From the NCBI GenBank assembly GCA_947505055.1, contig CANNLO010000163.1, forward strand, positions 1 through 9,599: a stretch of DNA of 9,599 nt. Reading direction: 5' to 3'. This DNA comes from Methylococcaceae bacterium (GTDB lineage: Bacteria; Pseudomonadota; Gammaproteobacteria; Methylococcales; Methylomonadaceae). The notes beneath the pieces were generated by a model. It was not told the origin of the DNA. It did not search any database and saw only the letters and a program-made list of their open reading frames with translations. The translations under genes were made by a program, and so were the position numbers. Positions 1 to 6,068 of the stretch are shown here, piece after piece. Each line of letters opens with the position of its first letter. Position 1 is the first letter of the stretch.

Positions 1-749
1 CCACTACTAATAAGTGATTGGCGCGCTTGCTTCAAACCATCTCCAACAAAGTTAAATAAATGTGCTGTTGCAACAGCATCCACTCGCGAATCAGCAAGAC
101 CTACTGCAAGATGAGTGGCATTTCCAACACCGCCTGCCAAAATAACGGGTTTAGACATATTAGCAGGTAACAAATCCAGCAATCCTAAATCGAAGCCCTG
201 ACCAGTGCCATCACGGTCCATTGAATTGAGATAAAGCTCACCAATATTATCTTGTGCTACTTGCTCAATCCACTTAGTGGCCGACCCCTCAAGACACTTA
301 TTGCCAGATTCCGACCAAGCCTGATAGCTCCCATCAGCTGCAGATTTTATATCGATTGATGCAACTACGCATTGCTGGCCAAACTCACTAGCCAAGTGAC
401 CGACAAACCCATTATTTTCATAAAGCGTAGAATTAACAACTACCTTGTCAGCACCACAGCGGAGCAAGTTACGTGCAGCTTTAATAGTATGAACCCCACC
501 GCCTGCCGCAATCGGAACAAAACAACCCTCAGTGAGTAATTGCAGAGCCGCACAGAATTCCTCAGGTTTTTTTTCACCACGTGTTACATCAAGGACTATT
601 AGCTCATCAATTGAATATGAAATATGCGAGAAATTGTAATTTTTCTGCAACCATTGCAAGCTTCCCACTTTCTGTAAGCGAAAATTTCGGCTCAGCATAA
701 ACTGGCCATTGTCATAGAGTAATGTAAATATCAGGCGTTTTTTTAGCAT
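1..749 (-). CDS. hisF: HisF-like ammonia-channelling barrel for acetamidino formation, 3' end outside window
   Basis: The frame is open from the ATG at 749 to the left edge, giving 249 whole codons; HisF is usually about 250-260, so little is missing. I translated it by hand. The half-barrel phosphate motifs are present: 'AAGGGVHT' (81-88) and 'LAGGVGNA' (204-211). Also present are 'LIVLDVTRGEK' (50-60), 'GADKVVVNS' (99-107), 'ASIDIK' (130-135) and 'LNSMDRDGTG' (174-183). By position against Thermotoga HisF, catalytic Asp11 is Leu11 ('IFTLLYDNG'), while Asp130 is kept as Asp133. The ammonia-gate residues Arg5, Glu46, Lys99 and Glu167 are all kept (Arg5, Glu49, Lys102, Glu171). It is therefore probably unable to make imidazole glycerol phosphate but able to conduct ammonia from HisH to the amidotransferase (AglZ/HisF2-like role). 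The start lies 4 bases after the hisH stop with no clear ribosome site, suggesting translational coupling. Confidence 0.9.
   Translation of the reverse strand, partial: MLKKRLIFTLLYDNGQFMLSRNFRLQKVGSLQWLQKNYNFSHISYSIDELIVLDVTRGEKKPEEFCAALQLLTEGCFVPIAAGGGVHTIKAARNLLRCGADKVVVNSTLYENNGFVGHLASEFGQQCVVASIDIKSAADGSYQAWSESGNKCLEGSATKWIEQVAQDNIGELYLNSMDRDGTGQGFDLGLLDLLPANMSKPVILAGGVGNATHLAVGLADSRVDAVATAHLFNFVGDGLKQARQSLISS
738..744 (-). repeat. A7 tract at codons 3-5 of the hisF-like gene
   Basis: Seven consecutive A on the coding strand shortly after the ATG (Lys3-Lys4). A one-base change in length would shift the frame at the very start of the gene. A second tract of eight A lies inside the same gene at 567-574. 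Confidence 0.6.
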
Positions 750-753
750 AACA

Positions 754-1380
754 CTACTGTGCCAAAAAGTTATTCAATAAGATCAATCCATTGGTCTGAC
801 TTTTCTCTGGATGAAACTGAGTAGCAAAAATATTATCTTGCTCATAAGCAGCTAGAAACTCTACTCCGTAGTTACAGATTGCTGGCTTGCCAATTAATCC
901 CACTGGCAACATACGATACGAGTGAACGAAATAGAAGTCGGCGGCTTGCTGCAAACCTTTAAATAAGCGTGAATTAGGCTGACTATGAACAAGATCAAAA
1001 CCAATATGCGGGATTTTATTAGATCCAATTTCCTGAGGCGTGAATTTATCCACCAAGCTTGGTATCAAATTTAATCCGACCGTATTGCCGTCCTCTGAAC
1101 TATTAGTACCCATCAATTGCATTCCTAAGCAAATACCTAAAATCTTATTGCCTTTTTTTTGTACGGTTTCAACAATGGCCTGATCAAGCTCTTTTTCCTT
1201 AAGTGCAATCATAGCTTTTCGAAATGAGCCGACGCCTGGGAGTAAAAGTGAGTCTGCCTTTATGATTTCATCAGGATCACCACTAATCTTAGGGTTACAT
1301 CCTAAATAGCGCAAAGCGCTAAGCACAGACCATAAATTCCCCATGCCATAGTCAATCACCGTGATGTTTTTTTTATTCAT
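754..1380 (-). CDS. hisH: HisH-like glutamine amidotransferase (glutaminase partner of the sugar amidotransferase)
   Basis: A 208-residue class I glutaminase domain that releases ammonia from glutamine. The N-terminus is 'ITVIDYGMGNLWSV' (6-19). The triad is complete: Cys84 in 'GICLGMQ', His190 and Glu192 in 'FHPEKS'. 'LLPGVGSF' (46-53) is the oxyanion-strand motif, and 'FVHSYR' (151-156) is conserved. The open frame extends to 1404, but the ATG at 1380 is chosen because it gives the canonical HisH N-terminus and a 4-base ATGA overlap with the amidotransferase stop. No other histidine genes are present; the position between an N-acetyl sugar amidotransferase and a HisF lacking the catalytic Asp shows that it serves acetamidino formation (HisH2 type), as in WbpG-HisH2-HisF2 of P. 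aeruginosa. The usual Pro-His-Met-Gly-Trp-Asn segment, near the HisF interface in true HisH, reads 'PHIGFD' (124-129). Confidence 0.92.
   Translation of the reverse strand: MNKKNITVIDYGMGNLWSVLSALRYLGCNPKISGDPDEIIKADSLLLPGVGSFRKAMIALKEKELDQAIVETVQKKGNKILGICLGMQLMGTNSSEDGNTVGLNLIPSLVDKFTPQEIGSNKIPHIGFDLVHSQPNSRLFKGLQQAADFYFVHSYRMLPVGLIGKPAICNYGVEFLAAYEQDNIFATQFHPEKSQTNGLILLNNFLAQ
1367..1374 (-). repeat. A8 tract at codons 2-5 of the hisH-like gene
   Basis: Eight consecutive A on the coding strand directly after the start (Lys3-Lys4). Another A8 lies inside the gene at 1153-1160 (Gln-Lys-Lys). Such runs are possible slippage sites, but A-rich early codons also simply favour translation initiation. 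Confidence 0.6.
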
Positions 1381-2507
1381 GCTACCACAAACTTTGGCTT
1401 CCACCGCCCATCCAGCTTTTCGAACAACTCTTGATTGGCGTAGCGATCAAGCACTGCATCAAACTCAGCTTGTGTCATTTGATAATAATCCAAATAGAGT
1501 TGGATAAATTCTTCAGGATAATGACCATCATAAAGACGAACCAAATTAACTGCCTGATCCCTATTCATAGCTCCACGGCGCACCTCTATACAAGCATCCT
1601 GATTCGCTCGGCCAAAGCCAAATTTCAGATACATTAAATAGGTATGCAAAGCATAAAGAGCTTGATCATTCTGCGAGAAGTTAGTAAAAGTTCCTGCGTT
1701 TGAGTCCTCAGCTTCCTTAAGGCCACAATGTTCTTTAGCTATCAAGTAATTTCTGTAAGGATCCCAATTCTCGAAGTATGACCAATGCGTAAGTTTTATG
1801 TTGCTTGTATTAACTTTTTCATCCGAAGGGTACTCAAAGAAATGTAACGCAGCCTTGGTTAATTTAGATGCACTTAATACTTTGTCATATCCTCCCTCCA
1901 AATAAACTCTTTTTTGATAATTAATATCATATATAGGATTTGCTGCAGTTTCTGTAGTGCCCCCATACTCAACCTCACCATCCTCACCATAAAAAATTAA
2001 ATTGATATTGTGAGCCATAGCAACTTTAATTGGCGCCGTGACTATAGAAACAAGCCACCCATAATAAGGGAATCCCATCTCTATAAATCCAGTTTTATTG
2101 AGAACTCGCATAGCCTCATGATCAGGATTAATTGAAATATGGTTATATCCACTCTCAACAAATGAGCGTAAATTTTGATCCCCTAAAGGCAGTGTCAAGG
2201 CTGGCGTAATGGTCACACAAAGTGGATTCATGCCATACTTGTGCTTAAGGTTATAAGCAACATAAGATCCATCCTTACCACCACTACAAGGCACCATGCA
2301 GTCAAACTCTCCATCATTACGCCGATGCTTATTTAGCAGGTTTTTTAGCTCAATCTGCCTGGCATCCCAGTCTAGTGTTTTTTTCTTTTCAGTCCAAGCA
2401 CAGGCATTACACCAGCCCCTTGCATCAAAACCAATGCGAGGACGAGTAGACATGGCAAGGCAATTTGTACACCAACTCAAATTATCCAAAGTAGCATTTA
2501 ATTTCAT
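1377..2507 (-). CDS. N-acetyl sugar amidotransferase (PseA/PtmG/WbpG family)
   Basis: A 376-residue protein of the family that converts an N-acetyl group to an N-acetimidoyl (acetamidino) group, using ATP to adenylate the amide oxygen and ammonia supplied by HisH/HisF partners. A probable zinc site comes first: Cys13-x2-Cys16 and Cys33-x2-Cys36. The PP-loop 'PCSGGKDGS' (73-81) binds ATP. 'FYGEDGEVEYGG' (172-183) corresponds to the family's conserved Y-G-E-x-x-E-x-E-Y-G-G segment. The region 240-300 ('HWSYFENWDPYRN', 'NDQALYALHTYLMYLKFGFGR') is also characteristic. Known relatives are PseA (pseudaminic acid), PtmG (legionaminic acid) and WbpG (P. aeruginosa O-antigen). With LegI and LegG here, a PtmG role on legionaminic acid is the best inference. 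It starts 19 bases after the nucleotidyltransferase stop, with a GGGG ribosome site, and overlaps hisH by 4 bases (ATGA). Confidence 0.93.
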   Translation of the reverse strand: MKLNATLDNLSWCTNCLAMSTRPRIGFDARGWCNACAWTEKKKTLDWDARQIELKNLLNKHRRNDGEFDCMVPCSGGKDGSYVAYNLKHKYGMNPLCVTITPALTLPLGDQNLRSFVESGYNHISINPDHEAMRVLNKTGFIEMGFPYYGWLVSIVTAPIKVAMAHNINLIFYGEDGEVEYGGTTETAANPIYDINYQKRVYLEGGYDKVLSASKLTKAALHFFEYPSDEKVNTSNIKLTHWSYFENWDPYRNYLIAKEHCGLKEAEDSNAGTFTNFSQNDQALYALHTYLMYLKFGFGRANQDACIEVRRGAMNRDQAVNLVRLYDGHYPEEFIQLYLDYYQMTQAEFDAVLDRYANQELFEKLDGRWKPKFVVA

Positions 2508-2514
2508 TTACAAA

Positions 2515-2518
2515 CCCC
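2515..2518 (-). promoter_or_regulatory. Ribosome binding site of the amidotransferase gene
   Basis: Minus-strand TTGGGG, 7 bases before the ATG at 2507, inside the 19-base gap after the nucleotidyltransferase stop. This short gap is AT-rich but shows no hairpin, so the amidination genes appear to be read through from upstream. Confidence 0.5.
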
Positions 2519-2526
2519 AATAAATT

Positions 2527-3573
2527 TTAAATTTTGTTAGCCGCAATCAAGTCGTCAGGTCGACCCACATCCAGCCACGGCTCATGCATCGGATATGCAA
2601 CTGTACGTTCCTTATTTATTTGTAATCGTTCAAACAATGTGGGCATATCACAGTGCATATCGGCCGTTAGCAAACCTAAAACTTTTGGATCAAGTGCATA
2701 AACCCCTGCATTAATATGGCTTCGGGCAATTGGCTTCTCTTCAAAACCGACAATTTCAACACCTTCAGTTTGAACCACACCAAAGGGATTTTGCCATTCA
2801 TGTAAGCGAACAGCCATGGTTGCAGCAGCATTGTGACGGGTGTGAAAATCAAGCAACTCACCATAGTGAATATCGGTAATCACATCCCCATTAGTCACAA
2901 TAAAAGGTGCATTAGGGTTCGGTTTTAGTAATCCCAACGCTCCCGCGGTGCCTAATGGAAATTCTTCCCGTAGGTAATCTATCCGAACGCCTAACCGCTC
3001 ACCATTTCCAAAATACTCTTCAATCAGGTGCCCTAAGTAATGAATGGCTAGTACAAAACAATTAAACCCATCTAACTTAGCCCGCTCAATGATATGCTCT
3101 AGCATCGGCTTGCCAGCAACAGTCAATAAAGGTTTCGGGCAGGCTTCAGTATGTGGTCGCAATCTTGTACCCATGCCACCTGCCATAATTACCATCAGGT
3201 TGGGGCGTGCAGGCGTAATTGCAATCTCATCCCACAAGTGCAAACCAACAACATGATGGTGTTTATCAACCACAGGGATTTGTTGTATCTTGTTAGCTGT
3301 CATTAACTGCATTACTAGATCTCGTCCTAATTCAGGCGGCACAACCAATGTATTACGATATATGACATCAGCAATATGGCTATTCATATTAAGCCCCTTG
3401 AGAAGGCCGCGACGAATATCTCCATCAGAAATAGTTCCTTCAAGCACACCTGAATCATTGACAATTAGAACGATTTTGATCCCCATCTGATTGAGGTTAC
3501 TTATTGCTTGACCAATAGTTGCATCAGAGGACAATATCGCCTGGCGCCAGAGTTGTTGAGATTGCTTCATCAT
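2527..3573 (-). CDS. ptmE: CBS-domain sugar-phosphate nucleotidyltransferase (PtmE-like, probable GlcN-1-P guanylyltransferase)
   Basis: A 348-residue fusion. Residues about 12-60 and 70-115 form a tandem CBS pair ('GTISDGDIRRGLLKG', 46-60; 'QQIPVVDKHHHVVGLHLWD', 97-115), which in other proteins binds adenine nucleotides and regulates activity. From residue 126 there is a nucleotidyltransferase domain: 'VIMAGGMGTRLRP' (128-140), 'CPKPLL' (145-150), 'VTNGD' (226-230, metal-binding Asp230), 'FEEKP' (277-281), 'NAGVY' (288-292) and 'WLDVGRPDD' (333-341). There is no C-terminal hexapeptide acetyltransferase domain, so it is not GlmU. The domain layout and length match Campylobacter PtmE, which makes the GDP-linked glucosamine precursor of legionaminic acid; GDP specificity here is by family analogy. 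A second ATG directly follows the first, so the start could be 3570. The start overlaps the deacetylase stop by one base. Confidence 0.9.
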   Translation of the reverse strand: MMKQSQQLWRQAILSSDATIGQAISNLNQMGIKIVLIVNDSGVLEGTISDGDIRRGLLKGLNMNSHIADVIYRNTLVVPPELGRDLVMQLMTANKIQQIPVVDKHHHVVGLHLWDEIAITPARPNLMVIMAGGMGTRLRPHTEACPKPLLTVAGKPMLEHIIERAKLDGFNCFVLAIHYLGHLIEEYFGNGERLGVRIDYLREEFPLGTAGALGLLKPNPNAPFIVTNGDVITDIHYGELLDFHTRHNAAATMAVRLHEWQNPFGVVQTEGVEIVGFEEKPIARSHINAGVYALDPKVLGLLTADMHCDMPTLFERLQINKERTVAYPMHEPWLDVGRPDDLIAANKI

Positions 3574-4247
3574 TATGATATTTCTCTTAGCAATTCAAAG
3601 GCCTCTGCAGCTTTACACCCTGAAGCTGCACCCCGCAATAAAGTAAGTGCACGAATTGCTTCAAGACTGCGTGGAAAAGGGAATTCGCCAAGTTCTGACG
3701 CATAGATTTCTATTGCCCTCAATTTATTTGCGAGGTACGGTTCAATATTAACAAACACATTTGGTCGAAAGGCTTGGCTGGATTTCAATCCAAAATCTGT
3801 TTCTGAAAGTGTTTCGTAAGCCAATACACGCCTTACTGAAGGATATCTAAACCATTTTGTACAACTTACAACCGCATCAAACACCATGCGATGATCAGTG
3901 TGAACATCTGAAGAATGTGGCACAAACACTTCTTCTGGCGCAAATTTTTTAAAAACAGTTGAAATTGCCTCAACCAAATCACTCATGGGCACTTGGTCAA
4001 GCTGTGTTGTGGGGAAATTTAGCTCGAATACTGAATCAAAGCCAAAAAATTCGGTAATGCGCTTAATTTCGTCTGCGCGTTGCTTGATTTTATTATCACT
4101 CCAACCCTTTTCCGCGGTAATTGCAGTCACAATTAGCCAAGCCACTTTTGCACCTTCGGCTTTTCTGCGCAATAACGTTCCACCAGCGCCGAGTACTTCA
4201 TCATCTGGATGCGGAGCAACAATTAATACATTTGATTTAACTGACAT
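3573..4247 (-). CDS. PIG-L/LmbE-family N-deacetylase
   Basis: A 224-residue protein typical of zinc-dependent PIG-L/LmbE/MshB de-N-acetylases. The signature 'VAPHPDDEVLGAGGT' occupies 10-24 with His13 and Asp16 as zinc ligands and Asp15 as general base. 'HSSDVHTDHR' (111-120) supplies the third zinc-binding His (His116 or His119). No signal peptide or membrane segment is seen, so it should be cytoplasmic and act on a soluble sugar. Known relatives remove acetyl from GlcNAc in GlcNAc-inositol, bacillithiol or antibiotic precursors. Its place between the LegG-type epimerase and the PtmE-type nucleotidyltransferase, coupled to both by single-base start/stop overlaps (TAATG on each side), indicates that it acts on an amino-sugar intermediate. 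Candidates are GlcNAc phosphate to GlcN phosphate before activation, or removal of one acetyl from the finished sugar to allow other acylation. Both are inference. Confidence 0.9.
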   Translation of the reverse strand: MSVKSNVLIVAPHPDDEVLGAGGTLLRRKAEGAKVAWLIVTAITAEKGWSDNKIKQRADEIKRITEFFGFDSVFELNFPTTQLDQVPMSDLVEAISTVFKKFAPEEVFVPHSSDVHTDHRMVFDAVVSCTKWFRYPSVRRVLAYETLSETDFGLKSSQAFRPNVFVNIEPYLANKLRAIEIYASELGEFPFPRSLEAIRALTLLRGAASGCKAAEAFELLREIS

Positions 4248-5407
4248 TAATAAGTGATGTCCTTGATTAATAAAATATCGTCAATTGAAATTTTTGCGAG
4301 AATATCTGCAACACGACTTGACGATTTCCCATCGCCATAGGGGTTCGAGCAGCTGGCTACAGACTTTCGATATGACTTATCATAAATTGCACGTTTTAAA
4401 GCTACACATATCTGATCCTTATCGTGGGGAACAAATTGAACATTTTCTGCATGTAGGCGACCCCTCTGCCGGTTGCCAACATTAACTACAGGAAGCTTAA
4501 GTAATGGTGCCTCTAATATTCCAGCACTGGAATTTCCCAACATACAAGCAGCACGTCGCATTAAATTTACAAATTCAAGTCGGGGTATATTTTTTGCAAC
4601 ATATAAGAATGGTAAGGAATCATATTCGTGGATAGCCCTAATCATTTGTTGCCCGCCAGCATCAGAATTTGGATAACTAAGAATTGTTTTGATACCAAGC
4701 TCACTAATGGCATCTAAGCTTGCTTTCATTTGCTCATAAGCCTGATCGCTTTCAGTTGAAATTACATGTTGAATCAACATAACAATTGGTTCGCCGTCAA
4801 TAATTGAAAAATTAAGGCGGCGGGACAGTTCTGCTGCATCAATAATTGGCTCTTCTAAAAGGCGATCAAGGCCTGGGTTTCCAACATCAAAAATGCGGAA
4901 GGACTGCTCGCCTAATCGAGTAATCCGCTTAGCACTTTCACTATTGGTTACGAAGTGCAAATGTGCCAACTTAGTCACAGCATGCCTAACTTGATCATCA
5001 ACATTACCAATAACACGATCTCCTCCACAAAGATGAGCTACCGGAATATTCATATAAGCACCCACTAAGGCCGTTGTCATTGCCTCTTCACGGTCACCAA
5101 GCACCAATAAAATATCCGGTTTTAATCGAGCAACAGTTTGAACCAAGCCTTGCAGTTGTATTGCGAGTCCTTTAACACGTGACGACGACTGATCTCCGTT
5201 AACAAGACTTTCTATTTCTTCAGCGACAAAAAAACCATCTTTATGAATTTCATCAATCGTATACCCATACTCCTCTGACAAATGTGCGCCTGTTACAACT
5301 AATTGCAGATCGAGATTTGAATGGTTGTTGATGGCTCGGAATACTGACGACATGATGTCATATTCTGATCGGATACCAGTTACAGCAAGTATTCTTTTTT
5401 TAGTCAT
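4247..5407 (-). CDS. legG: Hydrolysing NDP-GlcNAc/diNAc-bacillosamine-type 2-epimerase (NeuC/LegG type)
   Basis: A 386-residue protein, normal for the family (about 370-390). It hydrolyses an NDP-sugar and inverts C2, here most likely giving 2,4-diacetamido-2,4,6-trideoxymannose for the synthase. Two Rossmann (GT-B-like) domains are visible. The N-terminus has 'AVTGIRSEYD' (8-17, the family's G-T/I-R-x-(D/E)-Y motif), then 'LVLGDREE' (101-108), 'AHLCGGD' (124-130) and 'DDQVRHAVTKLAHLHF' (137-152). The C-terminal half has 'LGNSSAGILEAP' (290-301) and the NeuC hallmark 'NVGNRQRGR' (309-317), then 'NPYGDGKSS' (355-363). An unusual point is that the usual His-x-His-Gly-Gly-Glu segment reads His-Leu-Cys-Gly-Gly-Asp. 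UDP versus GDP substrate cannot be told directly; a PtmE-like gene downstream favours GDP. The stop overlaps the deacetylase start (TAATG), and the start follows the HAD stop by 7 bases. Confidence 0.92.
   Translation of the reverse strand: MTKKRILAVTGIRSEYDIMSSVFRAINNHSNLDLQLVVTGAHLSEEYGYTIDEIHKDGFFVAEEIESLVNGDQSSSRVKGLAIQLQGLVQTVARLKPDILLVLGDREEAMTTALVGAYMNIPVAHLCGGDRVIGNVDDQVRHAVTKLAHLHFVTNSESAKRITRLGEQSFRIFDVGNPGLDRLLEEPIIDAAELSRRLNFSIIDGEPIVMLIQHVISTESDQAYEQMKASLDAISELGIKTILSYPNSDAGGQQMIRAIHEYDSLPFLYVAKNIPRLEFVNLMRRAACMLGNSSAGILEAPLLKLPVVNVGNRQRGRLHAENVQFVPHDKDQICVALKRAIYDKSYRKSVASCSNPYGDGKSSSRVADILAKISIDDILLIKDITY
5395..5401 (-). repeat. A7 tract at codons 2-5 of the legG-type gene
   Basis: Seven A on the coding strand immediately after the second codon (Lys3-Lys4). 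Same placement as the tracts in the hisF, hisH and ATP-grasp genes. Confidence 0.55.
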
Positions 5408-5414
5408 AATAACT

Positions 5415-6068
5415 TCACTTAACTACTGGCTTCATACACTTGACCCGCACAAAACGAAAACCAGCGTGATTTGAAAAAACCTCATCAACATCTCTATCTC
5501 CAAAATAAACAACTCTACCCTGGTAACTACTCCCCCTTAGAATCTCAATTTTCTCAATAATTTTTAAGGATGGTTTAAAAAACTCAACCCCAAAATTCCC
5601 TGTTATTCCAACATTATTTGACTCTATCCATCTTCCTAAATCTAATGATTCAAATTTCATAATCTGAAGTTCACTAGATCCATCAGAAATAAGAAATAGG
5701 GCAAAGCTTTTGCTCATCTCATCTAAAACAGACTCAACCCATTCCGATAAAAAAATTTTAGGCCTGAAGCCTCGAAAAATTTCAAGACATTCAGATATCA
5801 GTTTATTTTTATATTTATTACTTACATTTACTCCAAACAAAACCTCTTCGAATATTTTGTTATAGGAGCTTCCCTTTTCAACCCAACGTGATAGCATCCA
5901 GGAATATATTTCTTCTTGACTACGTTTATCAACAGTTGAAAGCTTAATAGCTAAAGGTCGATAAACTTGTGAGATAAAATCGATTTCATTATATAAAGTC
6001 CCGTCCATATCTAGGCCAATTATATCGATTTCATTCCAATCAATTTCAGGATATAAAGATTTCAGCAT
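5415..6068 (-). CDS. HAD-superfamily hydrolase (subfamily I), probable phosphatase
   Basis: A 217-residue protein with all four HAD motifs. Motif I is 'LDMDGT' (nucleophile Asp20 and acid/base Asp22); motif II is 'FLISDG' (Ser128); motif III Lys165 is in 'FFKPS'; motif IV is 'FGDRDVDE' (Asp191 and Asp195). About 90 residues between motifs I and II form a helical cap of C1 type, typical of phosphoglycolate-phosphatase/HAD-IA enzymes acting on small phosphorylated substrates. The substrate is not readable from sequence. LegI-type synthases use an unphosphorylated sugar, so a sialate-9-phosphatase role is not required here. The start at 6068 is the only Met before motif I; it lies inside the ATP-grasp gene (23-base overlap), which suggests the two proteins are made and work together. 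Sampled GC of about 33% is the lowest in the window. Confidence 0.87.
   Translation of the reverse strand: MLKSLYPEIDWNEIDIIGLDMDGTLYNEIDFISQVYRPLAIKLSTVDKRSQEEIYSWMLSRWVEKGSSYNKIFEEVLFGVNVSNKYKNKLISECLEIFRGFRPKIFLSEWVESVLDEMSKSFALFLISDGSSELQIMKFESLDLGRWIESNNVGITGNFGVEFFKPSLKIIEKIEILRGSSYQGRVVYFGDRDVDEVFSNHAGFRFVRVKCMKPVVK

Noticed and set aside
1153..1160. A8 run in hisH as a programmed -1 frameshift site
   Set aside because: The frame would permit an A-AAA-AAA slip, but the full-length protein is intact with catalytic residues downstream, and I see no obvious stimulatory structure or useful alternative product.
1..1380. Reading hisH and hisF as part of a histidine biosynthesis operon
   Set aside because: No other his genes are present, the neighbour is an N-acetyl sugar amidotransferase, and the HisF-like protein lacks the equivalent of catalytic Asp11.
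1380..1404. Extended start of hisH at 1404
   Set aside because: The eight extra residues fall within the amidotransferase end; the ATG at 1380 gives the standard HisH N-terminus and a typical ATGA overlap.
2676..2864. Minus-strand 62-codon frame inside the nucleotidyltransferase gene
   Set aside because: It is an out-of-frame shadow within the nucleotidyltransferase domain, with no motif or ribosome site of its own.
2527..3573. Calling the nucleotidyltransferase GlmU or a mannose-1-phosphate enzyme
   Set aside because: It has no hexapeptide acetyltransferase domain, and the N-terminal CBS pair with this context fits PtmE; nucleotide and sugar specificity remain by analogy.
5415..6068. HAD protein as a sialate-9-phosphate phosphatase
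   Set aside because: The synthase is of bacterial NeuB/LegI type acting on an unphosphorylated 6-deoxy sugar, so no 9-phosphate is expected.
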